Positions 45,501-53,512 of a DNA stretch of 64,000 nucleotides are shown piece after piece. Within the stretch, counting starts at the first letter, position 1; each line of letters opens with the position of its first letter. A program made the position numbers and the translations under genes. Origin of the DNA: Aldehydirespirator sp965261105 (GTDB taxonomy: Bacteria; Actinomycetota; Acidimicrobiia; Acidimicrobiales; Aldehydirespiratoraceae); assembly GCA_965261105.1 (NCBI GenBank), contig CBDHCM010000006.1, positions 3,286,001-3,350,000 on the forward strand, given 5' to 3'. The notes beneath the pieces were generated by a model. It searched no databases and had not been told where the DNA came from. It worked only from the letters and a program-made list of their open reading frames with translations.

Positions 45501-45968
45501 GCCATGGAAGGCCAGCAGGTGTATCTCTGCGTCGTCGCCGGTTCCGGTGATCACCACGAACAGCAGGTCGTCGAGCGCCCAAGTCGGTCTGTTGGCGGCA
45601 GCCGCTGCCCGCTTCTTGGTTACCAGCCCTCGAAGCAGTCGGCGGATCGGCGTGTAGCGCAGCCTCGGCCCGCTGAATTCCAGAAAGAACACGCCCCAGG
45701 GCTGGTTCACGGTCAACGGCCGCATCTGCTGCAGCCGCTTGAAGTCCTTGAGCCGTTGCGCGGGTATGCCCAACTCGACAGGGTCCCAGTCGTAGGTGAC
45801 GGCAGTGAGATCGTCGTCTTCCAGGTCGGGCAGTTCCAGGGGCCAGCCCTGGTCGTCCACCAGGTACTGGAAGACCTGCGCAAACGTGCGGATGCCGCGC
45901 ATCGTCTCGGCCCGGTCTGCGGGAGTGGCGCGACCCAACGCCGCGCCGGGTTCGCTACCGGGTTGCAT
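42522..45968 (-). CDS. Type-ISP-like N6-adenine DNA methyltransferase with specificity C-terminus
   Basis: A 1148-aa protein. Residues 1-360 form a helical N-terminal region. The methylase core has GAFYTP (381-386), AdoMet loop DPATGTGTF (443-451) and catalytic NPPY (561-564), followed by KNVYNDYVYFWRWA. The C-terminal 450 residues resemble the type ISP specificity domain (SDNEYFNWPEITLLFPW, and YVYALGGTAAFSDRFNEEL). No nuclease or helicase domain is in this chain, unlike true single-chain ISP enzymes; those functions are supplied by the gene at 46727-49951. The ATG at 45968 overlaps the end of the VapC-like gene by 14 nt, implying coupled translation. Confidence 0.88.
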   Translation of the reverse strand: MQPGSEPGAALGRATPADRAETMRGIRTFAQVFQYLVDDQGWPLELPDLEDDDLTAVTYDWDPVELGIPAQRLKDFKRLQQMRPLTVNQPWGVFFLEFSGPRLRYTPIRRLLRGLVTKKRAAAAANRPTWALDDLLFVVITGTGDDAEIHLLAFHGSDPQTAEFRSLAWRPAHAPSRHLQRLNEELLPCLAWPTDDSNVESWRKAWWEAFKLPVGQTIRDSTRLADRMARTARDLRTQIREALGAENGSGPFSSLMEQIRTQLVSDVNAASFADMCAQTLVYGMLSSGVTNPKDFGSSPIFSTVPVANPFLEALFEQVHDEAVSLDLPGSDLPQLVADLRETNVEAILDQIGSTAKGGDPVIHFYEEFLKQYDPKMRADAGAFYTPQPAVELIVRAVDEVLRSRFGLPMGIADATSWQEVADRNDFDVPEGVDPDKPFVSMIDPATGTGTFLVEWLRRARKSFLDSGALGEWPEHLRDRPLPSMHAFELMLAPYAIAHLKVALELHHVGAGDGAMQILLTDALEHVARQGQLATLLDPVAEEGQRAAELKAHERFTVVIGNPPYDREQRAIGDTGKRKGGVVRHGTAGIGPLIEDVREPMKAAGRGHHLKNVYNDYVYFWRWAVWQATELPPGPGVVAFITASSYLDGVSMGGVRSMLREAFDELWIVDLGGEGRGAHTEENIFDIRTAVAIGIGVRIGTTSTDSCGIRYLRIGGTRADKLDQLKHITLDDVSTRIFGSSLERFTPRSDNEYFNWPEITLLFPWIYSGCQVKRLWPIAETEAVLNRRWQRLLGEVPRHRGHLLRETGSRKATSRLIKLLGDGTRLRPLRDLDIGDTPEGIERYSYRSFDRQWIIADSRVVDAPKRSLWGARGPCQTYLTTLTSTKLGAGPAIIATPYVPDLDHFRGSYGAKNIMPLFRDSNGREPNITDDLLRTLSASLRVEVAANDLFAYVYALGGTAAFSDRFNEELAEAAGPIHVPLTADPTLFQQAAALGRDLLWWHTWGERFAPEGRSRLPEGQAKEIRPVQGMLDDFDYDPERKTLTVGTGAFAPVSEEAWNFEVSGLRVLRSWLGYRMKARKGRKSSPLDDIRPTRWTQTNELLLVLSIIENTIEVTPKAAALLDQIVKGPLIPAKDLPTPTPANRKPPRL

Positions 45969-46353
45969 CGAGCCGCTGCACCGGCCCGGACCAGGCGAGG
46001 ATGCGCCGGTCGGCGGTCACAAGTCGGTGCCCCTCCAGCGCGGTGGCAACGATGATGCGGTCGGCCGGGTCGCCGGGAAGGCCCGGCAGAGCGCCGGCGC
46101 GAACTCCGATCTCGCCGCTGACCGGAATCTCGGTCAAGCCCTGTCTCAGATTATGTTGGCGCCATGACCCGACGTCTCGGGAAAGCCGGATCCGACCCTT
46201 AGCCACCAGCATCGCAATCTCCCAGAACGTGATCGCCGAGACCGCCGCCTCACCGGCGAGCCAGGCGCGATCAACGGCACCCAGGGCCTCTCTGCCCATC
46301 TGTCTCGCACCAGCTCGAAGCCAAACCAGCGCATGCGTGTCCAGGAGGATCAA
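45955..46353 (-). CDS. vapC: VapC-like PIN-domain toxin
   Basis: A 132-aa PIN protein. TTG at 46353 is chosen because it overlaps the antitoxin stop (TTGA) and the product starts LILLDTHALVWL, the family's opening with the first acidic residue. Further motifs are AAVSAITFWEIAML and LPGDPADRIIVATAL, bearing the remaining acidic residues, and HRLVTADRRIL. VapC toxins are Mg-dependent ribonucleases, often acting on tRNA. The 3' end overlaps the methylase start, so the pair is embedded in the restriction-type cluster. Confidence 0.9.
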   Translation of the reverse strand: MILLDTHALVWLRAGARQMGREALGAVDRAWLAGEAAVSAITFWEIAMLVAKGRIRLSRDVGSWRQHNLRQGLTEIPVSGEIGVRAGALPGLPGDPADRIIVATALEGHRLVTADRRILAWSGPVQRLDATR

Positions 46354-46631
46354 TCGAGATCCCACCCTTCGCGAGTCACAGCGTCCCACTCGACGTCTAT
46401 GGGCTCGACGATGTCACCGACGATCTCGAGAATGCCCTTGTCGATACCAACCAGGGTCTCCGGTATCTCCGAGTACGGCGCCAGGCGCGACACCGGCACC
46501 CCGTTCTTGGTGATGACTATCTCCTTGCCGGTCTCGGCCACCTCGTCCATGAGCTTGAGACACCGGGCCTTGAACTCTGACGCCTTGATGGTCATGGCGC
46601 CGTCTGATGCCTCGCGGTTGGTGTCGGACAT
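46350..46631 (-). CDS. Phd/YefM-type antitoxin
   Basis: A 93-aa protein with the Phd/YefM DNA-binding fold: MTIKASEFKARCLKLMDEV and IVITKNGVPVSRLAP, then an acidic C-terminal segment that should wrap the toxin. A strong AAGGAGG ribosome site precedes the ATG at 46631. Start at residue 13 (MTIKA) is an alternative. It overlaps the VapC-like gene by four bases. Like others in its family it should repress its own promoter, and a 20-bp palindrome lies 46 bp upstream. Confidence 0.88.
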   Translation of the reverse strand: MSDTNREASDGAMTIKASEFKARCLKLMDEVAETGKEIVITKNGVPVSRLAPYSEIPETLVGIDKGILEIVGDIVEPIDVEWDAVTREGWDLD

Positions 46632-46677
46632 CCTTCCCTCCTTCCGGATCAGTCCTTCAGAATCTGGCGGTTATATG

Positions 46678-46697
46678 ACTATGGTCATGACCATAGT
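46678..46697. promoter_or_regulatory. 20-bp perfect palindrome, probable antitoxin operator
   Basis: ACTATGGTCATGACCATAGT is a perfect 20-bp palindrome in the 95-bp gap between the helicase stop and the antitoxin start. On the minus strand CATATAAC follows directly and could be the -10 box, so the palindrome would cover the promoter. This fits autoregulation by the antitoxin-toxin complex and implies an internal promoter for antitoxin, toxin and methylase. Confidence 0.75.
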
Positions 46698-46726
46698 AGC
46701 AGCGGTTCTGGACGGCTGCGGATCGA

Positions 46727-49700
46727 TCAGTTCAGCTCCATCCAGCAGCGCAACTTCGGCTCGGGTGCGTCCATGGGGGCGTTGACCCGCTTGAGGTACG
46801 TGTCGCGCACATGTCGCAGAACCTTGTCGCGCACCTGCTTGAGGGTGGCGCGCTCAGTGGTGCAGCGCCGGCGGGTGTTGGGCTTGGAGCGAATGCTCCC
46901 GACGATGTCACCGGGCGACTCAACGATTGAGTCCTCGCCCATGTCGTAGAGGTACCAGCGGGTGGGGCCTGCCTCCAGCGTGAACGCGCCGCTCTGCGCG
47001 TCAAGGGCGGGGAGGGAGTAGCAGAAGAACACGCCGCGGACGCCCTTGGCGAGCTTGCGGCGGCCCGAGAACACCGAGCCGGGCAGGCCGTCTAGGCGCT
47101 CGGCCAGGTCGGGGTGGCGCTTGAGCAGGGCCTGGTACTCCAGGTGCATCTCCTCGGCGGCGGTCCTGGTGCCCTCGTAGCTGGCGTTGAACTCGCGCAG
47201 CGGGTCGTAGGCGTCGTCGGGGCGCAGCAGCTTTCGGCCCTCGATGCCGAGAGTATGGGAGATCAGCAGCGTCTTGCCCGCGACCTTCTCATACAGCTCA
47301 AGGATCCTCTCGAGCTCGTCGGGAGGCAGGAAGTTCCAGAACCGCACAGTGCCGCGCTCTGCCGCCCTCTCGGGGTGGTCGACGGCCAGGCGCTGCTCCA
47401 CGTCGGGGCTCATGCGACGGTCCACACGGCCGATGCGCTGCATGAGCCGCACCGGGTTCCAGTGAAGGTCGTAGTTGACGAGCCTGGTGGCGTCCTGGAG
47501 GTTGAGCCCCTCCGACAGCACGTCGGTGGAGACCAGCACCCGGATCTCGTCGAGGCCGGCGGCCGCGAGCTCCGCTGTGCTGCTGGCGTTGTAGTAGGGC
47601 GAGAACCGGCGGATCACCTCGGCACGGTCCAGTTTGGAGCCGCTGTCTATGCGGACGAGGCCGTCGACGCCGGCGGCGCGCAGATGGGACTCCACGTAGC
47701 GGGCGGTGTCGGCGAACTCGGTGAACACCAGCACCTTGCGACCAGCCAGGTCCTTGGTGCGCAACAGCCGGACCAGCTTGCGCACCTTGTCGTCCTGCTC
47801 CGGCGTCAGCCGGCTGGCGGCGTCGAGGAAGCGGGCGATCTCGTCGAGGTCCTCGAACGTCTTGTCGAGTATGGCCGCCACGTCGTAGTCGCCGCGGGAC
47901 AGCTCGATGACCGCTTCCAGCAGCTCGGGCGGGATCACGTCCTCGTCTGCGTCGTCCTCGTCCGCTTCGCCGGTGCCGTCGAGGTGGAGGCCGAGCTGGA
48001 CCTCGGGCCGGAAACCCAGCGCGGCCGCGTGCTGACGCATCCACGCGTCGAAACGGTCCCGCTCAGCGCCAGGCTCGCTGTGGACCTCCACGAAGGCCAG
48101 CAGCTTGCGCATCAGCCGGTCCAGCGACTTCTCGAAGGCGTACACCGAGCTCTCGAAGCGCTTGAGGAACATCGTGCGGATCAGGCCCACCACCTGGCGC
48201 TGGCGGTTCTCCTCCACGGGATTGACGTCGTCGGGACCGATGTAATAGGCCAGCGGGTAGTAGATGGACAGCGAGAACAGAGGCTGCCGGCGCCGGAATG
48301 CCTTGTCGAACATGTCGAGCACTTCCCGATACGACGAGCGGATCGAGTACTCGGCCACCTGGGGCGGCTTGCGCTCGGGGAACGCGGTCGACTCGCCCCG
48401 TTGCTGGATCTGGCTGGCCTTGGCATAGGACCGGCTGCGCTGCACGACCAGCGCCTTGAACACCTCGTCCGCGGCGAGCGCCTGTTGGGCTTCGGGGGTC
48501 ATCCCCTCCGCGAAGGCTGAGCCGACACCGCCGGCCGACGCCGCGTCGCCACGGGCGAGGGCGCTCTGCAGGGCTCGCTCCATCACGTTGAAATGGCCCG
48601 AGAGGTTGTTCACGCCGAGGCTGCGGGCGAAGAAGGCCTCGTCGCCCCGGGTGAACAGCTCGGCCATGTGCCGGAAGTCGGCCAGACGGTTGTTGACCGG
48701 CGTGGCGGTGAGCAGGAACATCAGCTTGGGCCGGACCGAGCCGTCGAGCATGTCGAACAGGCGCCAGTAGCGCGAGCGCCGGTCCTGCCCGTCGTCGTCG
48801 GGTCCGGGCCTGCCGCCGAGGCCGCTTCCACCGTCGGGGGTGTCGTCGCCTCGGCTGCCGCGGTTGCGGAAATGATGGGCCTCATCGACGATCACCGCGT
48901 CGGCCAGGTCGGTGATGCGCCGGAACCGCTCCGGGAAGTCGTTGCCTCGGCCGAGGTCGGTGTGGCTGAACACGCTGAGGCTGGAGAAGTCCGCCCCGCC
49001 GCCGACGCCGCCGATGTGGGGCAGCCACCGGCGCAGGTGCGGCTCCCACACCCCCTCGCGGGCCGCCTTGGGAGCGAACAGAACCACCCGCTTGTTCTCG
49101 TGCAGCACGAGCCGCTCGATCAGCATCAACCCCACGAACGTCTTGCCCAAGCCCACCCCGTCGCACAGGAAGGCCCCGCCGTGCTGGCGGCAGATCTTCA
49201 TCAGCGACCAGTACGCCTCCTGCTGGTAGCGATCGAGCTGGCCGAACATGCGCGACTGCGACTCGTCCCACTCCCCCGCAGTGAGTTCACGGCCCCGGAA
49301 GAACTCGTGCAGCGCCCTGGCGTATACGTCGAACGGTGTGAACTCGGCGGTGTGGCGGGTGATGGCCCGCAGCACGTCGGTGGTGACGTCCTCCGCCGCG
49401 GCCCAGTGCGTCTCGAACCAGTCCTGGAGTTGCGCCACCTCGCGGCCGCTCTGCACCTGGATATTCAACTCGACGTTGCGGGTCAGCCCCGGCTTGGTGA
49501 AGTTGCTCGATCCCACCAGCGCCTGCGCTCCCACCACGTCGAACTTGGCGTGGGTGATGTACGCCTTGGCGTGGAACTTGCCGCGCCGGTACACCCGGCA
49601 CTCGATCCGGCCCTCAGCGACGGCCGCCACCACGGCCTCCACACCCTCCAGGAACGGGTTCGGGCCCTTCTCGTGCTCCAGACTGTCATCGAGTCGGCCT

Positions 49701-49951
49701 ACTCGCTGTCGCAGCGCCTCCTTGAAGACCTTGTGGGTTTGCAACGACACCTCGTCGCCCATCAACAGGCGGATCTTCCCAAGCTGCTGCCACTTGCCGT
49801 CGAGGGCCAGCAGCGCCCCGATCTCGAAGAACCCGGTGGCGATGTCGAATGATCGGGCCAGGTCGCTCCACTGGCGCAGATACTCGAGCCCCGTCCAGCC
49901 CGACACGCTGTTGTCGACGATGAACAGGTCCCCGCCACCCGATTCGCTCAC
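46727..49951 (-). CDS. PLD-nuclease / SNF2-type helicase
   Basis: A 1074-aa protein. Residues 1-190 form a phospholipase-D-type nuclease domain with HAK (127-129) and GSSNFT (147-152), a single HKD motif. A superfamily 2 (HepA/SNF2-like) helicase follows: Walker A DGVGLGKT (264-271), DEAHHF (356-361), LTATPVNNRL, then a long insertion and domain 2 with VFTEFADTARYV, STDVLSEGLNLQDA and QRIGRVDRR. The C-terminal 170 residues are of unknown fold. It probably translocates on DNA and cleaves it, acting with the methylase at 42522-45968, as DISARM and ISP enzymes do with related parts. A damaged second copy is at 59440-59978. Confidence 0.9.
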   Translation of the reverse strand: MSESGGGDLFIVDNSVSGWTGLEYLRQWSDLARSFDIATGFFEIGALLALDGKWQQLGKIRLLMGDEVSLQTHKVFKEALRQRVGRLDDSLEHEKGPNPFLEGVEAVVAAVAEGRIECRVYRRGKFHAKAYITHAKFDVVGAQALVGSSNFTKPGLTRNVELNIQVQSGREVAQLQDWFETHWAAAEDVTTDVLRAITRHTAEFTPFDVYARALHEFFRGRELTAGEWDESQSRMFGQLDRYQQEAYWSLMKICRQHGGAFLCDGVGLGKTFVGLMLIERLVLHENKRVVLFAPKAAREGVWEPHLRRWLPHIGGVGGGADFSSLSVFSHTDLGRGNDFPERFRRITDLADAVIVDEAHHFRNRGSRGDDTPDGGSGLGGRPGPDDDGQDRRSRYWRLFDMLDGSVRPKLMFLLTATPVNNRLADFRHMAELFTRGDEAFFARSLGVNNLSGHFNVMERALQSALARGDAASAGGVGSAFAEGMTPEAQQALAADEVFKALVVQRSRSYAKASQIQQRGESTAFPERKPPQVAEYSIRSSYREVLDMFDKAFRRRQPLFSLSIYYPLAYYIGPDDVNPVEENRQRQVVGLIRTMFLKRFESSVYAFEKSLDRLMRKLLAFVEVHSEPGAERDRFDAWMRQHAAALGFRPEVQLGLHLDGTGEADEDDADEDVIPPELLEAVIELSRGDYDVAAILDKTFEDLDEIARFLDAASRLTPEQDDKVRKLVRLLRTKDLAGRKVLVFTEFADTARYVESHLRAAGVDGLVRIDSGSKLDRAEVIRRFSPYYNASSTAELAAAGLDEIRVLVSTDVLSEGLNLQDATRLVNYDLHWNPVRLMQRIGRVDRRMSPDVEQRLAVDHPERAAERGTVRFWNFLPPDELERILELYEKVAGKTLLISHTLGIEGRKLLRPDDAYDPLREFNASYEGTRTAAEEMHLEYQALLKRHPDLAERLDGLPGSVFSGRRKLAKGVRGVFFCYSLPALDAQSGAFTLEAGPTRWYLYDMGEDSIVESPGDIVGSIRSKPNTRRRCTTERATLKQVRDKVLRHVRDTYLKRVNAPMDAPEPKLRCWMELN

Positions 49952-50017
49952 ATGACAGACCGTACCCCGCAGCTACGACAGCGCCGCGGGATCACGCGAG
50001 AACGAGCTGTCGGGTAC

Positions 50018-50281
50018 TCAGTCGCCTCCGGGACCTCTTGGAGGCTTGCGTGGCAGGTCCGCTCCCGGCGCCTCTGAAGCTGCCGCTGCGGGCATACCGA
50101 TACCCAGGAAGCCCTCTATTCGGGACAACCGCTGCTTCACCTCGTCCAGACCCGCTCGGTGCTCGCGGTCCGATTCGTCCAGCCTGTCGCGCAACTTGTC
50201 CGTGGATCGCTGCTGGTTCCAGATGATGGCGAGCACGGCCAAAGCCACCGTCACCGCTTGGGAGACCGTGTTCGCATCCAT
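50018..50281 (-). CDS. Small membrane-anchored coiled-coil protein, copy A
   Basis: An 87-aa protein from the ATG at 50281. One membrane helix (VTVALAVLAIIWNQQ, residues 8-22) is followed by a charged coiled coil (KLRDRLDESDREHRAGLDEVKQRL). It continues with RIEGFLGIGMPAAA and a Pro-rich tail. A paralogue with the same layout is at 60144-60350, in the same position relative to the helicase and dehydrogenase genes. No catalytic motif; function unknown. It lies downstream of the dehydrogenase fragment and upstream of the helicase, all on the minus strand. Confidence 0.7.
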   Translation of the reverse strand: MDANTVSQAVTVALAVLAIIWNQQRSTDKLRDRLDESDREHRAGLDEVKQRLSRIEGFLGIGMPAAAASEAPGADLPRKPPRGPGGD

Positions 50282-50316
50282 GCCCGGATCATAGCAGAGC
50301 CATAGTGTTCTGCAAC

Positions 50317-51021
50317 TCAACAGCATGAAAGATACTGATGTGCGTGCAGCCCGCACATCTCCGCCCCCAGCGTCCGGTAGCTCACCGATCCGTCCTCGGG
50401 CAGGTGGGCGTCGAACCAGCGCTCGTAGTAGCGCTCGGCGACGCCGGAGCCGAACAGCACGAACGGCTCGCCGTCGCGCACGTTGGCCGTGACCCCACCG
50501 ACCACGGTGCCCGCGGGCCCCTCGGCCCGCCCCGGCGCGGCCGGCAGGCAGGCCACGGTCAGGTCGCCGATGAGGTTGCCCGCCGGATTGGTCATCGGCG
50601 TGAGCGCCATGCGGCCCGGCATCGGGATCCGCCCGGCCAGCAGCCGGTCGAGCCATGCCCTGGCCCCCGGTCCCTCCACCAGGAACTTGGCGAACCCGGT
50701 GGTCTCGATCAGGCAGACGCCGGCCCGCACTGCCAGCGTCTCGGCCCGCACCCGGCTCCAAGCGTTGGAGCGCCCGAAGGTGACCTCCTCGATCGGCTCA
50801 AGACCCGGAGCCTGGAACCACAGCGCCGACTCCAGGCCGAAGGCGTCACCGAACACGGCATTGGCCTCCACCAGCCGGTCATAGATCGGCGACGTCTGCA
50901 CGCCGCGCCCCGCGGGCAGGAACTCGTTGGGGAACGTGATCCGAAACCGGCGCGAGCAGTTCTCCCGCACCTTGGTGTTGGTGTAGGCGAGCGTGGCGTG
51001 GTCGGGCCAGAACGCTGCCAA
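50317..51021 (-). pseudogene. Dimethylglycine-dehydrogenase-like fragment, copy A
   Basis: About 230 codons matching the middle of the intact enzyme at 60416-62968 (its residues about 395-625), from DHATLAYTNTKVREN to RTLGAEMCGL. The FAD domain at the front and the C-terminal part of the folate-binding (GcvT-like) domain are missing, and the frame ends in a short unrelated tail (HAHQYLSCC). It sits 57 bp downstream of the intact Rieske gene. A deletion remnant, not a working gene. Confidence 0.85.
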
Positions 51022-51078
51022 TTCGCCCCCAGCGAACGCCTCCGCTGGGACACGGTGGAACTCACGGCGGCGTGAGGT

Positions 51079-52356
51079 CTAGCGTGCCCAAGTTCCGGAC
51101 GACTCGATGGCCGGCGGGGCGGGATTGGGCCCGCAGCCGTAGCGCTCACCGTCGCCGGGGCCGTCGCCGGGCGGCACGGTCAGCCCGGTGGCGAGCGAGT
51201 CGGCGGTGAGGCAGTCGGCCACAATGTTGTGGAAGCGGTGCAGCGGCTCCTCGAAGCGCGGCGACAGCGGCCCGGGCGGTACGCCGCCGAGGGCAAGTCC
51301 CCGCTGGCCCCGCTCGCAGATGTCGATGTCCTCGCTGTTGATGTCGATCCAGAACTTGAGGGTCTCGGCCGCGGCGTCGCCGAAGGACTCCACGGGCGTG
51401 GACCCCGGCAGCAGCAGTGTGCAGTGCTCTCGGGTCGAACCCGATGACAGGGGCTCGAGCCGGGTCACGAAGGCGTGGCCGGGCAGCACGGCCAGCAGCA
51501 GGTTGGGGAACACGGCCACGAACCGGCCGCTCACAGAGTCGGAGCTGTCGAGCCCCGCCGCGGACGGCAGCACCAGCCAGTCGTCGCGCTCGTCGCTCGA
51601 CACCGGCGTGGTGGTCTGGCCGCAGTACAGGCCCGGCCCCTGGTAGCGGTAGTGGTCGCGCACCCGCGACACCCGAGACAGCTCAGGATGCACCCAGGCC
51701 AGGTGGTAGTACTCCTGGAAGTTCTCGGTGATCAGCTTCCAGTTGGCGGCCACGTCGAAGCTGCACCTCTCGTGGACGTACCAGCGGTCGAACCCGTAGC
51801 CGGCCGTCCGCGCGGGCAGGTCGCCGAGCCATTCGGCCAGCGGCGGCGTGCGCTCGTCCAGGCAGACGAACACGTCCATGCCCCAGGCCTCCGCCCGCAC
51901 CGGCAGCAGCGAGAACTGTGCCGCGTCGAAGTCGGGCCGGGGCACCTCGTCGAATAGCGGGGTGGCCACCAGGGAGCCGTCCAAGGCGTATCCCCAGCGG
52001 TGGTAGGGACAGCGGATCATCCGCGACACGGCGCAATCCTCGGAGGCCAACTCCGTGCCCCGGTGACGGCACGAGTTGACGAAGCCCCGCAGCACGCCGT
52101 CCCGGTCGCGGGTGATCAGCACCGACGTGCCGCCCACGGTGCGCACCAGCAGGCGGCCCGGCTCGGCCACGTCGGCCGCGGAGCCCACCGCCACCCAGGC
52201 CCGGCCGAACAGGCGATCCTTCTCCAATTCGAAGAAGTCGTCGCCGGTGTAGGCGATCGGCTGCAGTCCCGTCGCCTGCTCCACCGGCCGCCGTGTGCCC
52301 GACCAGAACCCTTCGGCCGTGAAGTCAGCCGGGACGCGGCTCCGGGACACTGTCAC
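51079..52356 (-). CDS. Rieske non-heme iron oxygenase, betaine-demethylase-like (intact copy A)
   Basis: A 425-aa aromatic-ring-hydroxylase-type large subunit. GTG at 52356 is the preferred start, since the longer frame to 52572 is not protein-like. The Rieske cluster ligands are in NSCRHRGTE (Cys96, His98) and RCPYHRW (Cys116, His119). The mononuclear iron site is in ENFQEYYHLAWVH (His218, His223). Enzymes of this type (GbcA and relatives) oxidatively demethylate glycine betaine or other quaternary amines, releasing formaldehyde. Partner reductase is not in the window. The dehydrogenase next to it would take the dimethylglycine. A broken copy is at 63100-63570. Confidence 0.88.
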   Translation of the reverse strand: MTVSRSRVPADFTAEGFWSGTRRPVEQATGLQPIAYTGDDFFELEKDRLFGRAWVAVGSAADVAEPGRLLVRTVGGTSVLITRDRDGVLRGFVNSCRHRGTELASEDCAVSRMIRCPYHRWGYALDGSLVATPLFDEVPRPDFDAAQFSLLPVRAEAWGMDVFVCLDERTPPLAEWLGDLPARTAGYGFDRWYVHERCSFDVAANWKLITENFQEYYHLAWVHPELSRVSRVRDHYRYQGPGLYCGQTTTPVSSDERDDWLVLPSAAGLDSSDSVSGRFVAVFPNLLLAVLPGHAFVTRLEPLSSGSTREHCTLLLPGSTPVESFGDAAAETLKFWIDINSEDIDICERGQRGLALGGVPPGPLSPRFEEPLHRFHNIVADCLTADSLATGLTVPPGDGPGDGERYGCGPNPAPPAIESSGTWAR

Positions 52357-52522
52357 GGCGCGAAGTACACCACGGCTGACCGGTTCCCGCAACGCTCCGA
52401 GCGCCGCCGACCCGGCCTCCACCTTCTGTGCGCAAGAACGCGCCCCCACACCGCACAAACCGCGCACAGAACCCGCCGCCGACGAACGGGCGGCCGCTGA
52501 CACGGGCGGCCCCGGCCTAGAT

Positions 52523-52601
52523 GTGACAACCTGAGACGTTGTCCGCCAGCTATCACGCCGATGCACGTGCATAGTTATTGAGTGATTTCAGGCAGTGAAA
52601 T
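52523..52601. promoter_or_regulatory. Palindromes between divergent Rieske and SDR genes
   Basis: ATGCACGTGCAT (52561-52572) is a perfect 12-bp palindrome, and ATTTCA/TGAAAT (52585-52590, 52596-52601) form a second inverted pair with a 5-bp spacer. The reversed 22-bp GACAACGTCTCAGG motif lies at 52523-52543. The 355-bp gap has no gene and should contain the promoters of both divergent genes; the palindromes are operator candidates. Confidence 0.45.
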
Positions 52602-52710
52602 TACAGGCCAGGAAGGCCGTCGGTCGGCACGAACACCCACTGATCGGTGATTGCCGAAGGTGCCCGACCTTCGTGGCAGCGATCCGTTTGGCCTCTTAAG
52701 ATCAGCTCGC

Positions 52711-53475
52711 ATGACCGTCATGGGCGATGCCGCGTTGCACCGGCGACGGGCGCTGGTCACAGGCGGGGGCGCGGGCATCGGAGCGAGCATCGCCGAGGCC
52801 CTGACCGCAGCCGGGGCCGAGGTGCGCACCGTCGACGCGGACGCTCTCACTGAACCCGACTACATCGCCGACGTCAGCGACGACGTCGCCGTGGCCGAGA
52901 TGTTCGCGCAGCTGGACGGCGAGCTCGGCGGACTCGACATCCTGGTCAACAACGTGGGCATCGCGGGCGAGACCGGGCCGGTCGAGGCCCTCGACCCCGA
53001 CTCCTTCGACCGCTGCCTCAAGGTGAACGTGGGCGGGACCTTCCGCGTCACCCGCCACGCAGTGCCCCGCCTGCGGGCTTCAGGTGCCGGATGCGTGGTG
53101 AACATCTCGTCCACTGCCGGCCACCTCGCCTACCCGATGCGCTCCGCGTACTCGGCGTCGAAGTGGGCCGTCGAGGGCCTGACCCGCACCTGGGCCGCCG
53201 AGCTGGGGCCGGCGGGCATCCGCGTGAACTGCGTGGCGCCGGGAACCGTCGCCGGCGACCGCATGGACGCGGTGATCGCAGCCGAGGCCTCCGCAACCGG
53301 CACCACCATTGCCGCCGTGCGCCGCGGCTACGTCGAGCAGGTATCGATGCGGACACTCGTGGAGCCGGCCGATATCGCCGCCATGGTGGTGTTCTTGAGC
53401 TCCGACGCGGCCCGTTTCGTCAACGGCCAGGTCGTCGGCGTCGACGGCCACACCGAGACCCTCCGCACCGTCTGA
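52711..53475 (+). CDS. Short-chain dehydrogenase/reductase
   Basis: A 254-aa classical SDR. The ATG at 52711 is preferred; another is at 52720. Cofactor loop TGGGAGIG follows the first strand, then NNVGIAG, catalytic Ser in NISSTAGH, YSASK with the Tyr and Lys, and RVNCVAPGTV. The acidic residue after the second strand (RTVDAD) suggests NAD rather than NADP. Substrate unknown. It diverges from the Rieske gene and may take part in the same amine or alcohol pathway, for instance carnitine- or hydroxy-acid oxidation, but this is a guess. Confidence 0.88.
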   Translation: MTVMGDAALHRRRALVTGGGAGIGASIAEALTAAGAEVRTVDADALTEPDYIADVSDDVAVAEMFAQLDGELGGLDILVNNVGIAGETGPVEALDPDSFDRCLKVNVGGTFRVTRHAVPRLRASGAGCVVNISSTAGHLAYPMRSAYSASKWAVEGLTRTWAAELGPAGIRVNCVAPGTVAGDRMDAVIAAEASATGTTIAAVRRGYVEQVSMRTLVEPADIAAMVVFLSSDAARFVNGQVVGVDGHTETLRTV

Positions 53476-53512
53476 GACCGCAAGCCAGGCTCCGAGCCAG
53501 CAGACTAGAGGC

